From a virus, in IMG/VR virus record IMGVR_UViG_3300006923_001082, positions 1 to 29,926 of that record: 29,926 nucleotides of DNA; one strand, 5' to 3'. A program made the translations under genes and the position numbers. A model generated the notes under the pieces. The model ran no database searches, was not told where the DNA came from, and saw nothing but the letters and a program-made list of their open reading frames with translations. Within the stretch, counting starts at the first letter, position 1. The number at the start of each line of letters is the position of its first letter. Below, piece by piece: positions 1 through 8,799 of this stretch.

Positions 1-1
1 C

Positions 2-3000
2 AGTGCTACCATCGCAGTAGTAACAGGAGATTTCTTACGATACAAAACAGAAGGTGATGATGGATGGTATGTAGCTAAACCCCCAACAACTAATGACCTG
101 TCTGCATATTTTAGAGCTGATGGTGCTACAGCAGCTACGGGAGACTTTGACTTAGATTCAAACAAAATAACTTCTCTGGGTGAACCTGCGGCTAGCACGG
201 ATGCAGCAACAATGAACTATGTCGATAGTGTAAAGGTAGAAGATCTTGCGGATACTTCTGGTAGTGCTGCTGAGGGTACAATCCTTAGACATGATGGAAC
301 CGATTGGGTAATGGCATTACCTAGTGATGCTACCGATGGCTTAGCACTGGAAGATCTAAATGATACTTCGTTTACAGATGTAGGAGCCAATGATATTCTT
401 TTCTATAATGAAAGTACATCTAAGTGGGAGAACTCAGCTTCATTTGCTGATCCACAATCATTCTACAGCGGCGGAGTAGGAGACAACGCTATTTCAGGGG
501 GTCTTACTGGAGGATACGGCGATGGATCTACTGTCGAATTCACCTTAGGAGAAGTACCTAATACTACAACCTCAGCTAGTGTTATCGTTAACATCGACGG
601 GGTTACCCAGAAAGCAACCGACTATTCAATTAGTGGTTCTACACTTACGTTTGATACAGCTCCTCCTCATAGCTCAGAGATATATATAGTTGTCTTTGGT
701 ATTGCTCACACAGGTGATGCTAGTAGCAGCTACGTTACAAGTACAGGATCAACCACAGGAAGAACACTGGCTACTAGGTTTGCTGAGTTAGTAAATGTTA
801 AAGACTATGGTGCTGTGGGAGATGGCGTTACTGATGACACTACGGCTATTATCGCTGCTTCGGCAGCTTTAGGTAGTGGACAAACCTTATACTTCCCTAG
901 TGGGACTTATCTCATAAGTCGTTCTGGGTTTTCAGACTTTACATCTGTTTATGGTAATAATGTTGTAGATTTAACAGATCTTGAGAACATTCGTTTACAG
1001 GGAGATAATGCAGTAATAAAAATAGTAGACCACGATATATCCACCTATGGTGGGCTAATGTTTGCTTCTTTAACGGATTGCAACACTGTGGTGGTTGAGG
1101 GTTTTCGTTTCGATATGACCTTCACAGGATACAAAACAAGTTCTGAATACTACCCCTTCTGTGGTGCTATTAGAATGGGATCTGCAAGCTCTGCGGATGA
1201 CCAAGACCCCTCAGACCTTCTCGGTGATATCTTAGTTCGTGATTGTAAGTTTAAGTTATATCACCCATTGGGTTCCTATGGAGTTCAGGAGGACTCGGAG
1301 AATTATTATGATGGAGACTACAATAACGGTTTCAAGGTTTTCTCTGTATTTGTACACGCACCCTATCTAGGGGATGAGTATAGTGCTGCTGCCCGTAACT
1401 GTACTATTAAAGATTGTATCATAGAAGAAGGGCACAATGCTTATGGATTCTGGGTCTGGTCTACGCATAGTGTAAACTTTGATAATCTTACTGCGGAAAG
1501 CTGGGTAACTATGAAATCGGCTGTACCTTCTGGTACTTTCAACGGTGGTGGACCTCCTTTTATACGTCACCACCAATTTCATACAGCAGGTATGAAGGTG
1601 ACTAACTGCAACTTTCGGGCTAGACCTTCTGGTGAACGCCTTACAAATTTTCAAGGCATAGGTGAGTTCGTCAGTGCAACTACCAACCTGTCTGGAGACA
1701 CATGGAATTATGCCATAGGCGAATACATCATATCTAATAATATTATTAGACATGGATTAGGTGATTCTAATAACTCTGTATCAGATTATGTAGTAACCCT
1801 TAATGGGTTTGGTCACATGATTGTATCTAACAATATGTTTGATGGTGAAGATGGGGACACAAACACATACCAAGCCTATGGTATTTTTTATAACTCATGG
1901 GCTACCGATGGAAATGGTGTAGGGTCTTTAATTATAGACGGTAACGTGTTTGGGCGATGGTCAAGAAGCCAAAACATAGCGATAGCCAATGGCACTAATG
2001 ATAGTGAGTATGAGAGAAGGTTAAAGCAGTTAAGTGTTACGAATAATATAAGTCTTTCCCAGTCTCAATATTTTTGTTGGGTGGGAAACAATAATACATA
2101 TACCTACGAGGGTGTTCGCCAGATAAACATATCAGACAATATAATTGATGGTGATAATTCTGTTTATGATAACGAAGACGAAAACTCACGAGCTATCTTG
2201 ATAAAAAGCAACCAATTAACAGACAGCATAAATATATCCAACAACCACATTAGAGACAAATACTTTGGACTACACCTAAGCAATGTATCTAATAGTAACT
2301 CTTTAACGCTTTTGAATAACACTTTCTATGAGGTAGCTGTAGAACTTGAGGGTACTGTTACTTCTGAAACACAGTGTATAGGAACATTGGATGTTACTGG
2401 TGATATTACTGGTAATGTCACAAGTACAGGATCTACAACGACTCGTAGTTTGGCTACCAGGTTTGCTGAGGTTGTAAATGTTAAAGACTATGGTGCAACT
2501 GGAGATGGTGTTACAGATGATACTGTGGCTATTCAAGCTGCTTTAGATGCTAATAAGCCTATTTATATTCCTACAGGTACATATAAAATAACCACAACTT
2601 TGGAAGTAACAGGACAGAATGTTCATATTACAGGAGACGGCAAGGAAAGTATACTGGATACAGCCTCACTAGCTGTTGATGAATTATACGCCATTAAGAT
2701 TAATGGGGATGGTTTAACATTACTAGAGACAAACCCTACAGCGATTACAGCAGGGGATACAGAAATAACACTTAGTTCCGCACCTAGTGTTAGTGTGGGT
2801 GACACGATTGTTATACATAATCCTACAGATTATAGCTATAGCCCAGCTCGTGACTACTACACAGCAGGAGAACAAATTACTGTTAAATCAGTAGATGGTA
2901 ATACCATATACTTTACATCTGGGACGTATGATTCTTATGCTATAGGGGTTAATATCTATAAGAAAGATTCTGTAAGTGTAACCCTTAGAGATTTCCAAGT

Positions 3001-4393
3001 TATAGGCTCCCCAACAACCTTATCTGAATATGGTCTATACTTAAGTTACTGCCGTAATGTAACTGTTTCAAATATTAGAATATTTAATGGTGGTAGGTAT
3101 AGTGGGATCACTTTCAAACAGTGTTATGGGGTTTCTGTAGATGCCTGTGAGTTTGTTACCACAGAGCCTGGATCGTTAGATGATTCGAATACCTACCCTA
3201 TGATAGTATCTAACTCTCAAGATGTAAAAGTAACCAACACCAGAGCCTATAGTCCTTGGCATGCAGTAGCTGTGGGAGGTGGAAGCGGTGCTGGTGCAGT
3301 TCCGAACAGAGGTGTAACATTCACAAACTGTGAACTAGAGACAACTACAAATGTATTCCCAGCAGATTTGCATGGTAACTGTGAGCATTGTGGATACTAC
3401 AATTGTACCCTTAGAGGTGGCGGTTCCACAATGGGCGCACATAGTAATTCATTTATTGGAAATAGAATTATTACCATGAATAGAGATCACACTACAGGAG
3501 AGCCTGTAGATGAGGGAGCCTCATTATGTTGGTATGCTTCTGGTGCTATTGGTTTTGGTTTTGTCATTGCTGATAACACACTAGAATCAAATGGTTGGTA
3601 TAGTGCTACAGGGTTTGGTCAGTTCCTCAGTTTTCATGTGGCTGAAGATGGTGGATCTGATGACTATGCTTTAACCCCTGGAGATATGGTCATATCTGGT
3701 AACAGTGTAAAAGTGTTGGGGGATTCGGGTGAAACCACCTCAACTCGTCCGTTAATCCGAATTGACAGGAGAGCCACAACTGGATACGCGGGTGTATCTT
3801 TAACAGGAAATACCTTCTTTACAGAACACACATCAGCAACCGAAATTAGGATTGGTGAAGCGGATGCAACCATAGACTCAGTAACTATAACGGGAAATAA
3901 ACTTGATGGTGTTGGTTTACTATTGCGACATATTGACAGAGTAAAACTGTCGGGTAATGAAATTAACCCAACCCGTTTTGATGGAACATTCTTAATAAGT
4001 CTATATGAGATTGAAACTCTTATACAAGACGAAAAAAGACAGATTTATATTGATGGGGATACATGGACAGATGTTTTATTGATATTACATAATACCACTA
4101 ACTGGAGTTCCTCTATCGTATCCCTTGAGGGTGTAGACTCAGGAGGAGGATCGTATGGTAAAGTTAGATTTACTAATAAAGGTAATACTTCAACTACTAA
4201 CTCAACCATAGATACTTACGAGGATGGTAATTTAGTAACTAATGAACTTATACGGTATGTACACGATGGAGTCCAAACAAACATCCAAGCGAGAGCTGAC
4301 TCTGCGACAGGTAGATTAGCGTTGAGCTGTGAATATGTAGTAACAGCCAGACCAGCCGATTACAAAGATTTAATATTATATTGGAAACAATAA
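2..4393 (+). CDS. Tail fibre/tail spike with two tandem pectate-lyase-type beta-helix modules (5' end outside window)
   Basis: The reading frame is open from position 2, so the first visible ATG (212) is internal and the true start lies before the window. The visible N-terminal part has typical phage-fibre text: [20 protein letters not shown], then two copies of an (V/L)EDLxDT...IL...W repeat. A small beta domain follows, containing [11 protein letters not shown] and LTFDTAPP. Next come two modules, each opening with a pectate-lyase-3-type signature: [17 protein letters not shown] (codons near nt 790-840) and [17 protein letters not shown] (nt 2473-2523). Both are followed by Asn-rich rungs such as SNNMFDG, SDNIIDG and TGNTFF that indicate right-handed parallel beta-helices. 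The role is likely host-surface recognition, possibly with polysaccharide depolymerase activity; catalytic residues cannot be assigned by eye. An adhesin without enzyme activity is the alternative. The end overlaps nothing and the next gene starts 18 nt downstream. Confidence 0.9.
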   Translation, partial: SATIAVVTGDFLRYKTEGDDGWYVAKPPTTNDLSAYFRADGATAATGDFDLDSNKITSLGEPAASTDAATMNYVDSVKVEDLADTSGSAAEGTILRHDGTDWVMALPSDATDGLALEDLNDTSFTDVGANDILFYNESTSKWENSASFADPQSFYSGGVGDNAISGGLTGGYGDGSTVEFTLGEVPNTTTSASVIVNIDGVTQKATDYSISGSTLTFDTAPPHSSEIYIVVFGIAHTGDASSSYVTSTGSTTGRTLATRFAELVNVKDYGAVGDGVTDDTTAIIAASAALGSGQTLYFPSGTYLISRSGFSDFTSVYGNNVVDLTDLENIRLQGDNAVIKIVDHDISTYGGLMFASLTDCNTVVVEGFRFDMTFTGYKTSSEYYPFCGAIRMGSASSADDQDPSDLLGDILVRDCKFKLYHPLGSYGVQEDSENYYDGDYNNGFKVFSVFVHAPYLGDEYSAAARNCTIKDCIIEEGHNAYGFWVWSTHSVNFDNLTAESWVTMKSAVPSGTFNGGGPPFIRHHQFHTAGMKVTNCNFRARPSGERLTNFQGIGEFVSATTNLSGDTWNYAIGEYIISNNIIRHGLGDSNNSVSDYVVTLNGFGHMIVSNNMFDGEDGDTNTYQAYGIFYNSWATDGNGVGSLIIDGNVFGRWSRSQNIAIANGTNDSEYERRLKQLSVTNNISLSQSQYFCWVGNNNTYTYEGVRQINISDNIIDGDNSVYDNEDENSRAILIKSNQLTDSINISNNHIRDKYFGLHLSNVSNSNSLTLLNNTFYEVAVELEGTVTSETQCIGTLDVTGDITGNVTSTGSTTTRSLATRFAEVVNVKDYGATGDGVTDDTVAIQAALDANKPIYIPTGTYKITTTLEVTGQNVHITGDGKESILDTASLAVDELYAIKINGDGLTLLETNPTAITAGDTEITLSSAPSVSVGDTIVIHNPTDYSYSPARDYYTAGEQITVKSVDGNTIYFTSGTYDSYAIGVNIYKKDSVSVTLRDFQVIGSPTTLSEYGLYLSYCRNVTVSNIRIFNGGRYSGITFKQCYGVSVDACEFVTTEPGSLDDSNTYPMIVSNSQDVKVTNTRAYSPWHAVAVGGGSGAGAVPNRGVTFTNCELETTTNVFPADLHGNCEHCGYYNCTLRGGGSTMGAHSNSFIGNRIITMNRDHTTGEPVDEGASLCWYASGAIGFGFVIADNTLESNGWYSATGFGQFLSFHVAEDGGSDDYALTPGDMVISGNSVKVLGDSGETTSTRPLIRIDRRATTGYAGVSLTGNTFFTEHTSATEIRIGEADATIDSVTITGNKLDGVGLLLRHIDRVKLSGNEINPTRFDGTFLISLYEIETLIQDEKRQIYIDGDTWTDVLLILHNTTNWSSSIVSLEGVDSGGGSYGKVRFTNKGNTSTTNSTIDTYEDGNLVTNELIRYVHDGVQTNIQARADSATGRLALSCEYVVTARPADYKDLILYWKQ
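737..852 (+). repeat. Duplicated spike-module junction, copy 1
   Basis: This segment codes for the VTSTGS...[22 protein letters not shown] junction of the first beta-helix module. It matches positions 2420-2535 at a constant offset of 1683 bp (561 codons), with no indel visible. Exact stretches include 14 bp at 737-750 and 21 bp at 793-813. This indicates duplication of a spike module or recombination at a shared linker. Confidence 0.8.
2420..2535 (+). repeat. Duplicated spike-module junction, copy 2
   Basis: Second copy of the linker plus pectate-lyase signature found at 737-852, in the same reading frame and 1683 bp downstream. It opens the second beta-helix module of the spike. The beta-helix bodies that follow the two copies are not visibly similar in sequence, so the conserved part is the hinge rather than the whole module. 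Confidence 0.8.
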
Positions 4394-4411
4394 TGTTTTG
4401 GAGACATAATA

Positions 4412-4603
4412 ATGGAAGAAATTAGAAAACTATGGACACAGCGAAGCAAGGAATTAAAAGAAAAAATATCACAGGATAGAGCTATAGAGCCAGCTATGGT
4501 AGATAAGTTTGAATTACATGCTGATGCTGATGCATATATTGCAGCGTATGATATTACAGATGATGAGATTATTGCAAGTGTTAAGGCACGATATTTACAG
4601 TAG
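4412..4603 (+). CDS. Small hypothetical protein between two tail spikes
   Basis: A 63-aa protein of unknown function. It starts at an ATG with GGAG at 4400-4403 and an 8-nt spacer, which is a good ribosome binding site, and begins 18 nt after the upstream spike stop. The N-terminal half is a charged, probably helical segment (EEIRKLWTQRSKELKEKI). The C-terminal half is acidic and ends in a likely helix (DDEIIASVKARYLQ). There is no signal peptide, membrane segment or cysteine, so a holin is unlikely. Its place between two spike genes suggests a virion accessory, chaperone or adaptor role, but this is context only. Confidence 0.6.
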   Translation: MEEIRKLWTQRSKELKEKISQDRAIEPAMVDKFELHADADAYIAAYDITDDEIIASVKARYLQ

Positions 4604-4686
4604 ATGAGTATAAAACCCCTTCACAGAAAACCCTAAAACATGACCCACAAAGTCGTGAAATTATTAGATAACTAAAAACCTAAGTT

Positions 4687-4701
4687 ACAGGCTCAGCCTG
4701 T
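4687..4701 (+). other. Hairpin in the intergenic gap before the second spike
   Basis: ACAGGC and GCCTGT form a perfect 6-bp stem around a TCA loop, extendable by two U-G pairs. It lies in the 136-bp gap (4604-4739) between the 63-aa gene and the second spike. No T-run follows, so it is not a clear intrinsic terminator; it could stabilise or process the mRNA. No promoter is recognisable in the gap. Confidence 0.4.
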
Positions 4702-4739
4702 GGATACCTTATGACTACTAAACAAACCAGGAGAATCAA

Positions 4740-6890
4740 ATGACTCTAACTAAATCTAATCTGAGAATGCTAGACTCAGGTTTCATAACGCCCCTCGACT
4801 ATGGGGCAGCCGGAGATAACTCCACTGACGATACAACAGCTATCCAGTCAGCATTGGATTCTACTTACGGTGTTATTGATCTAGCAGGTAAAACTTATAG
4901 AATCACATCTGAGCTGACTCTTACTCGTGGGGGGGTTGTTATTAGAAACGGTACTCTAAGATACGACGGAGCAGAAAATACTCTGGTTAATCTATTACAT
5001 ATCTACGGTACAGAGGGCTCTGAAGACAATAACACCCTTACCGTAAATACAACAATCGGTTCCTCTACCCTAACGGTAGGAATTAGTAATATCGGAGATT
5101 ATACAGCAGGAGAGTGGATACAAATCACAGGAGTTGCTGATGTATCCTCTAACAGTGGTGGATTTCTACATGGTGAACTCCATCAGATTTATAGTAAAGA
5201 CTCTGCAGGAGGTACCTTAGAACTATTGACTGCCGTATCAGGGAATCTAAAAACCTCAGATACTACTAAAGCACAACAGATTACTACAATGTTAGAGAAT
5301 ATCATTATTGAGAACATGACATTCCAAGGAAGCGGAGAAACCACTACTGAGCTAGTAGGTTCCACCCCCTTGGCTACAGACGGCTCTACAGCTACTGTCA
5401 CAGTTACTCAAACAGCTCATGGTCTTTCTACTGGAGATTCTGTATACATCTCTCAGGCAGACGCTACAGGTGGTATAACAGTGGCTGATATTACAGGGTC
5501 ATTTACGGTTACAGTAACAGATGCAAATACCTACACCTACACAGCAGGAGGTACATCCTCTTCAGCTACATCTGGTGGTGGTAGCTCGGTTGTAACAACA
5601 TATGGATTAAATCGTGGTATTTATGCTAACATAGTATCTAATGTCCATGTTAAGAACTGTACATTCAAAGATCTTACTTATAGTGTTGTCTTTGAAAAGG
5701 TATACTCAGGATCTATAGATAACAATACATACTATGGTCCAGGATATCCTGAAGAAGCAACATTGAAATTACTTAGCTTCTGTTCTAGGATATCAATCCG
5801 AGATAACAAACTATTGTATCCAGGTACTGCAATCAAAGTAGGAGACACAGCAGGTTCTACTACTCAAGTAAATATCCACGATAACCTAGTAGATAATATA
5901 GGTTATATTGGAGTAGATATATCTCCTAATGTTCGTCAGGTACGAATCAATGATAATACCTTTAGATTCCGTAACAGATTTACAGACAATGATTCTTATA
6001 GTTATGGGGTCTATAATCAAGGTTGGGACTGTGATATTGTGAACAATACATTCGATGGGGTTACAAACACAGGAATACTATGGGGATGTTACGCTAAAAC
6101 AGATTCTATCTTTGGTGATTCACCTGATAATACAGACCTACCTACGTCTTATCTACCGTTTCCTGCCTGTCATATCTCAGGTAATACTATTCTAGGTAGT
6201 CAAGATAATAAAGCAAACTACGCTATCCAAATTAAGAATGGTATCTCAGGAACTGGACATATTCATGGTATGCGTATCTTGAATAACTATACCTATGGGT
6301 TTAACTCAAGTGTATACCTTAACAATACAAGTAGTATTGCTACTGAGACAAATCCAGGATGGAAGGATACAATAGTATCTAATAATGTATTCATATCAAC
6401 ACCCGATAGTAATGCTAGTGATCCACATGGTATTCATTTTAAAAACGACAGTGCTCAAACGAGTAGCTACGCCCTAAGATCCTTGTTTACTAATAATATC
6501 TTCGATGATAGATCTACAGATACTAACATCAATCTAGCTAACCTAGTTGATCTATATGATAATACTAATAGTAAATACCTTAACGCAAGTAAGAGCAACT
6601 TCATGGGTAATATTCTAAATGCCGATGCTAGCACAACAAGTAAGGCATTGGTATTTGCTACCTCAACATCAGACACAAGCCAAACAACCGAGGGTGTCAA
6701 CCTTATGGGTAATATCTTTGTAAACTTTGGTACTACAGACACAGAAGATGATGTCTTAACTGACATCTCAGGAAATAGCCACTACTTTGTTGGTACACCT
6801 ACAGGAGATACCTCAGCAGATGATGCAACATTCTGGGGATTGAACGTATGGAGTAGTATTGAAGATACAGGCTGGACAGGAACAACATGA
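4740..6890 (+). CDS. Second tail spike, beta-helix protein with an inserted small beta domain
   Basis: A 716-aa protein. AGGAG at 4729-4733 with a 6-nt spacer supports the start. A pectate-lyase-type signature (PLDYGAAGDNSTDDTTAIQ) begins only about 17 residues from the N-terminus, so there is no room for a fibre or head-binding domain. Beta-helix rungs follow, rich in NNT/NDN/GN turns (IDNNTY, INDNTFRF, VNNTFDG, ISGNTIL). Residues about 199-287 look foreign to the helix: a Thr/Ser/Gly-rich segment containing TAHGLSTGDSVYI and FTVTVTDANTYTYTAGG, of a type recurring in phage structural proteins. The likely role is a receptor-binding or depolymerase spike that docks on another tail protein rather than directly on the virion. 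The gene overlaps the next by 4 nt (ATGA), indicating coupled translation. Confidence 0.85.
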   Translation: MTLTKSNLRMLDSGFITPLDYGAAGDNSTDDTTAIQSALDSTYGVIDLAGKTYRITSELTLTRGGVVIRNGTLRYDGAENTLVNLLHIYGTEGSEDNNTLTVNTTIGSSTLTVGISNIGDYTAGEWIQITGVADVSSNSGGFLHGELHQIYSKDSAGGTLELLTAVSGNLKTSDTTKAQQITTMLENIIIENMTFQGSGETTTELVGSTPLATDGSTATVTVTQTAHGLSTGDSVYISQADATGGITVADITGSFTVTVTDANTYTYTAGGTSSSATSGGGSSVVTTYGLNRGIYANIVSNVHVKNCTFKDLTYSVVFEKVYSGSIDNNTYYGPGYPEEATLKLLSFCSRISIRDNKLLYPGTAIKVGDTAGSTTQVNIHDNLVDNIGYIGVDISPNVRQVRINDNTFRFRNRFTDNDSYSYGVYNQGWDCDIVNNTFDGVTNTGILWGCYAKTDSIFGDSPDNTDLPTSYLPFPACHISGNTILGSQDNKANYAIQIKNGISGTGHIHGMRILNNYTYGFNSSVYLNNTSSIATETNPGWKDTIVSNNVFISTPDSNASDPHGIHFKNDSAQTSSYALRSLFTNNIFDDRSTDTNINLANLVDLYDNTNSKYLNASKSNFMGNILNADASTTSKALVFATSTSDTSQTTEGVNLMGNIFVNFGTTDTEDDVLTDISGNSHYFVGTPTGDTSADDATFWGLNVWSSIEDTGWTGTT

Positions 6891-7093
6891 GTAATATAAA
6901 TAAATTAAATGAATTACTCTTAGGTCAACTACAAGAAGATTTAAGAGATCAGAGTAAATGTACGCCGGGATTGTATCAAGTTATCCGTGGAGTTATTAAT
7001 GATAACCGAGATAAACTAGACGAGATTCCAAACGAAGTGTTAGACGAAATTGAAGAGATGGTAAAGGACACTCCGTTTAAGTTTGGAACCTAG
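6887..7093 (+). CDS. Small terminase subunit, T7 gp18-like (DNA maturase A)
   Basis: A 68-aa acidic, helical protein whose ATG overlaps the upstream stop (ATGA). AGGA at 6878-6881 lies 5 nt before the start. The segment CTPGLYQVIRGVINDNRDKL resembles the T7 gp18 pattern SPQLYNAINKLLDRHK and the (T/S)P.L...R..(L/I).DN signature of small packaging subunits. T7 gp18 is 89 aa, so this one is slightly short. It lies 30 nt upstream of the large subunit, the canonical neighbour, which is half of the argument. It would recognise concatemeric DNA and regulate the motor. Confidence 0.7.
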   Translation: MSNINKLNELLLGQLQEDLRDQSKCTPGLYQVIRGVINDNRDKLDEIPNEVLDEIEEMVKDTPFKFGT

Positions 7094-7123
7094 TATCGGG
7101 CATTATAATAGAGGAGAAAACAC

Positions 7124-8791
7124 ATGACCAACATACCACAAGAGATGATAGATGATTTTAGAAATCATATGTGGGCTTGTTTTAAGTACCTTGGTCTAGG
7201 TGACCCAACTCCTGCTCAGTATGCTATGGCAGATGCACTACAGAATGGTGAGAAAGACATGCAGTTACAAGCTGGTCGTGGTTTCGGTAAGTCCGTAATC
7301 ACAGCTTGTTTAGCTTCTTGGTTTCTCTTAAGAGATTCTAACTGTACTATCATGGTTGTCTCAGCAACCGGAAACAAAGCTACAGAGTTTATCTCTATGA
7401 CTAGGAAGATCTTAGACCTAGTACCATACTGTGAACATCTAAAACCTGGAGATCATACTACAGACAATGCCTTTGCTTTTGATGTAGAATGTCGTACTAA
7501 GATTGGTCAGGATAAATCTTGCTATGCTAGAGGTATCTCTTCACAAATCACAGGGTCTCACGCAGACTTTGTAATCGGAGATGATGTAGAGATCGAAGGT
7601 AACTGTGAAACCGCAGCATCCAGAGATAAGCTTCTAAATAAGGTACATGAGTTTGAACAAATTAGGAATGTTGGCGGTCGGGTTATTCTATTGGGTACTC
7701 CGCAAACCCAAGAGAGTATCTATAACCAGCTTAAGGAAGGCTATGGTGTTACCAAGTTTCCTGCGGTTATGCCCGATCCCAACATCCCCAGTGAAGTGGA
7801 AGACGTAAACGAATGGATTCTTCAAACTGGACTTGAAGTAGGGAAACCCACTCAACCTGAAAGATTCCCTGAAGAAGTACTTATACAACGACAGGCTAAG
7901 ATTGGTCCTAGGTTATTCTCACTACATTATAAACTAGATACATCTCTTACAGATGCACAGAAGTATCCATTGAAACTTAAAGATTTAATTGTGTTCGATA
8001 TAAATCCAGAGGTTGCACCAGAGAAGGTCGTGTGGGCATCCGCAACTCCAAACAGAACGATACCTTCGTTCGGATTAGCAGGGGATCTTATCTACGAGCC
8101 AATGTGGATTTCTCCTAACTTCACGCCATACATACAAACGGCTATGTTTATCGACCCATCAGGGCGAGGTAAGGATGAAACTGCTATATGTATAGCTTCC
8201 ACATGTAATGGTTATATCTTTGTTCATGAACTCTTAGGGCTTGAGGGGGGCTATAATGATGTTACACTACAAAAGATATCTAAGCTAGCCTTTAGATATG
8301 ATATTAAACTTATACGAGTAGAGTCTAACTTTGGAGATGCCATGTTCTGTCAGCTCCTTAGACCTATTATCGGTGAGACCTGTGGTCAGGTAGCTATTGA
8401 AGACTTTAGAGCAACTAAGAATAAGGAACGAAGGATCATTGCTGCCCTAGAACCTATTATGTCTCAGCATCGCCTGTGCTTCGATACACGGGCAGTTAAG
8501 GATAAGGAGACCCAGCTACAGCTTACTCGTATACACGGCTCCAGAGGCTCTCTTAAGCGTGACGATAGGGTGGATATCCTAGCAGCTGCTATTAGTTACT
8601 GGGAAGACACCATTGGTCTTAATGTAGATCATGCTGTAGAGAAAAATAGAGCTAAAGAAAGAGATGAGATCGTAGACCAATGGCTAAGTGATGACCGTAT
8701 CTATGGATTGCTATCCAAGAAGGTATCAGGAGCCTTGAGATTAACAGATAAAACAAATAAAAAGAAACGCAATAAGCGTTCTTGGAATTAG
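7124..8791 (+). CDS. Large terminase subunit, T7 gp19-like (DNA maturase B)
   Basis: A 555-aa ATPase-nuclease that packages DNA into the procapsid (T7 gp19 is 586 aa). The start is set by GAGGAG at 7111-7116 with a 7-nt spacer. The Walker A-like loop is QAGRGFGKS (residues 49-57). The Walker B region is DFVIGDDVE (148-156), inside the T7-like context GSHADFVIGDDVEI. The coupling motif is LLGTPQT. Nuclease residues include D344 in IDPSGRGKDETA, ESNFGDAMF (400-408, D405) and RDDRVD (D484). These blocks align in order with T7 gp19, so the protein looks complete. The start of the next gene is 8 nt past the stop, and its ribosome binding site overlaps this stop codon. Confidence 0.97.
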   Translation: MTNIPQEMIDDFRNHMWACFKYLGLGDPTPAQYAMADALQNGEKDMQLQAGRGFGKSVITACLASWFLLRDSNCTIMVVSATGNKATEFISMTRKILDLVPYCEHLKPGDHTTDNAFAFDVECRTKIGQDKSCYARGISSQITGSHADFVIGDDVEIEGNCETAASRDKLLNKVHEFEQIRNVGGRVILLGTPQTQESIYNQLKEGYGVTKFPAVMPDPNIPSEVEDVNEWILQTGLEVGKPTQPERFPEEVLIQRQAKIGPRLFSLHYKLDTSLTDAQKYPLKLKDLIVFDINPEVAPEKVVWASATPNRTIPSFGLAGDLIYEPMWISPNFTPYIQTAMFIDPSGRGKDETAICIASTCNGYIFVHELLGLEGGYNDVTLQKISKLAFRYDIKLIRVESNFGDAMFCQLLRPIIGETCGQVAIEDFRATKNKERRIIAALEPIMSQHRLCFDTRAVKDKETQLQLTRIHGSRGSLKRDDRVDILAAAISYWEDTIGLNVDHAVEKNRAKERDEIVDQWLSDDRIYGLLSKKVSGALRLTDKTNKKKRNKRSWN

Positions 8792-8799
8792 GAGATACT

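Noticed and set aside
212-214. ATG at 212 as the true start of the first spike
   Set aside because: The same frame is open back to position 2 and encodes typical fibre sequence, so the gene begins outside the window.
4604-4636. 10-codon ORF right after the 63-aa gene
   Set aside because: No ribosome binding site and far too short to support.
7104-7109. TATAAT just before the large terminase gene
   Set aside because: It lies 2 nt from the ribosome binding site and has no -35 element; the leader would be almost nil. Likely chance in AT-rich DNA.
8782-8799. TTG start giving a 1,077-aa lysozyme protein
   Set aside because: It lies inside the terminase gene and has no ribosome binding site, whereas AGGAG is correctly placed for the ATG at 8800.
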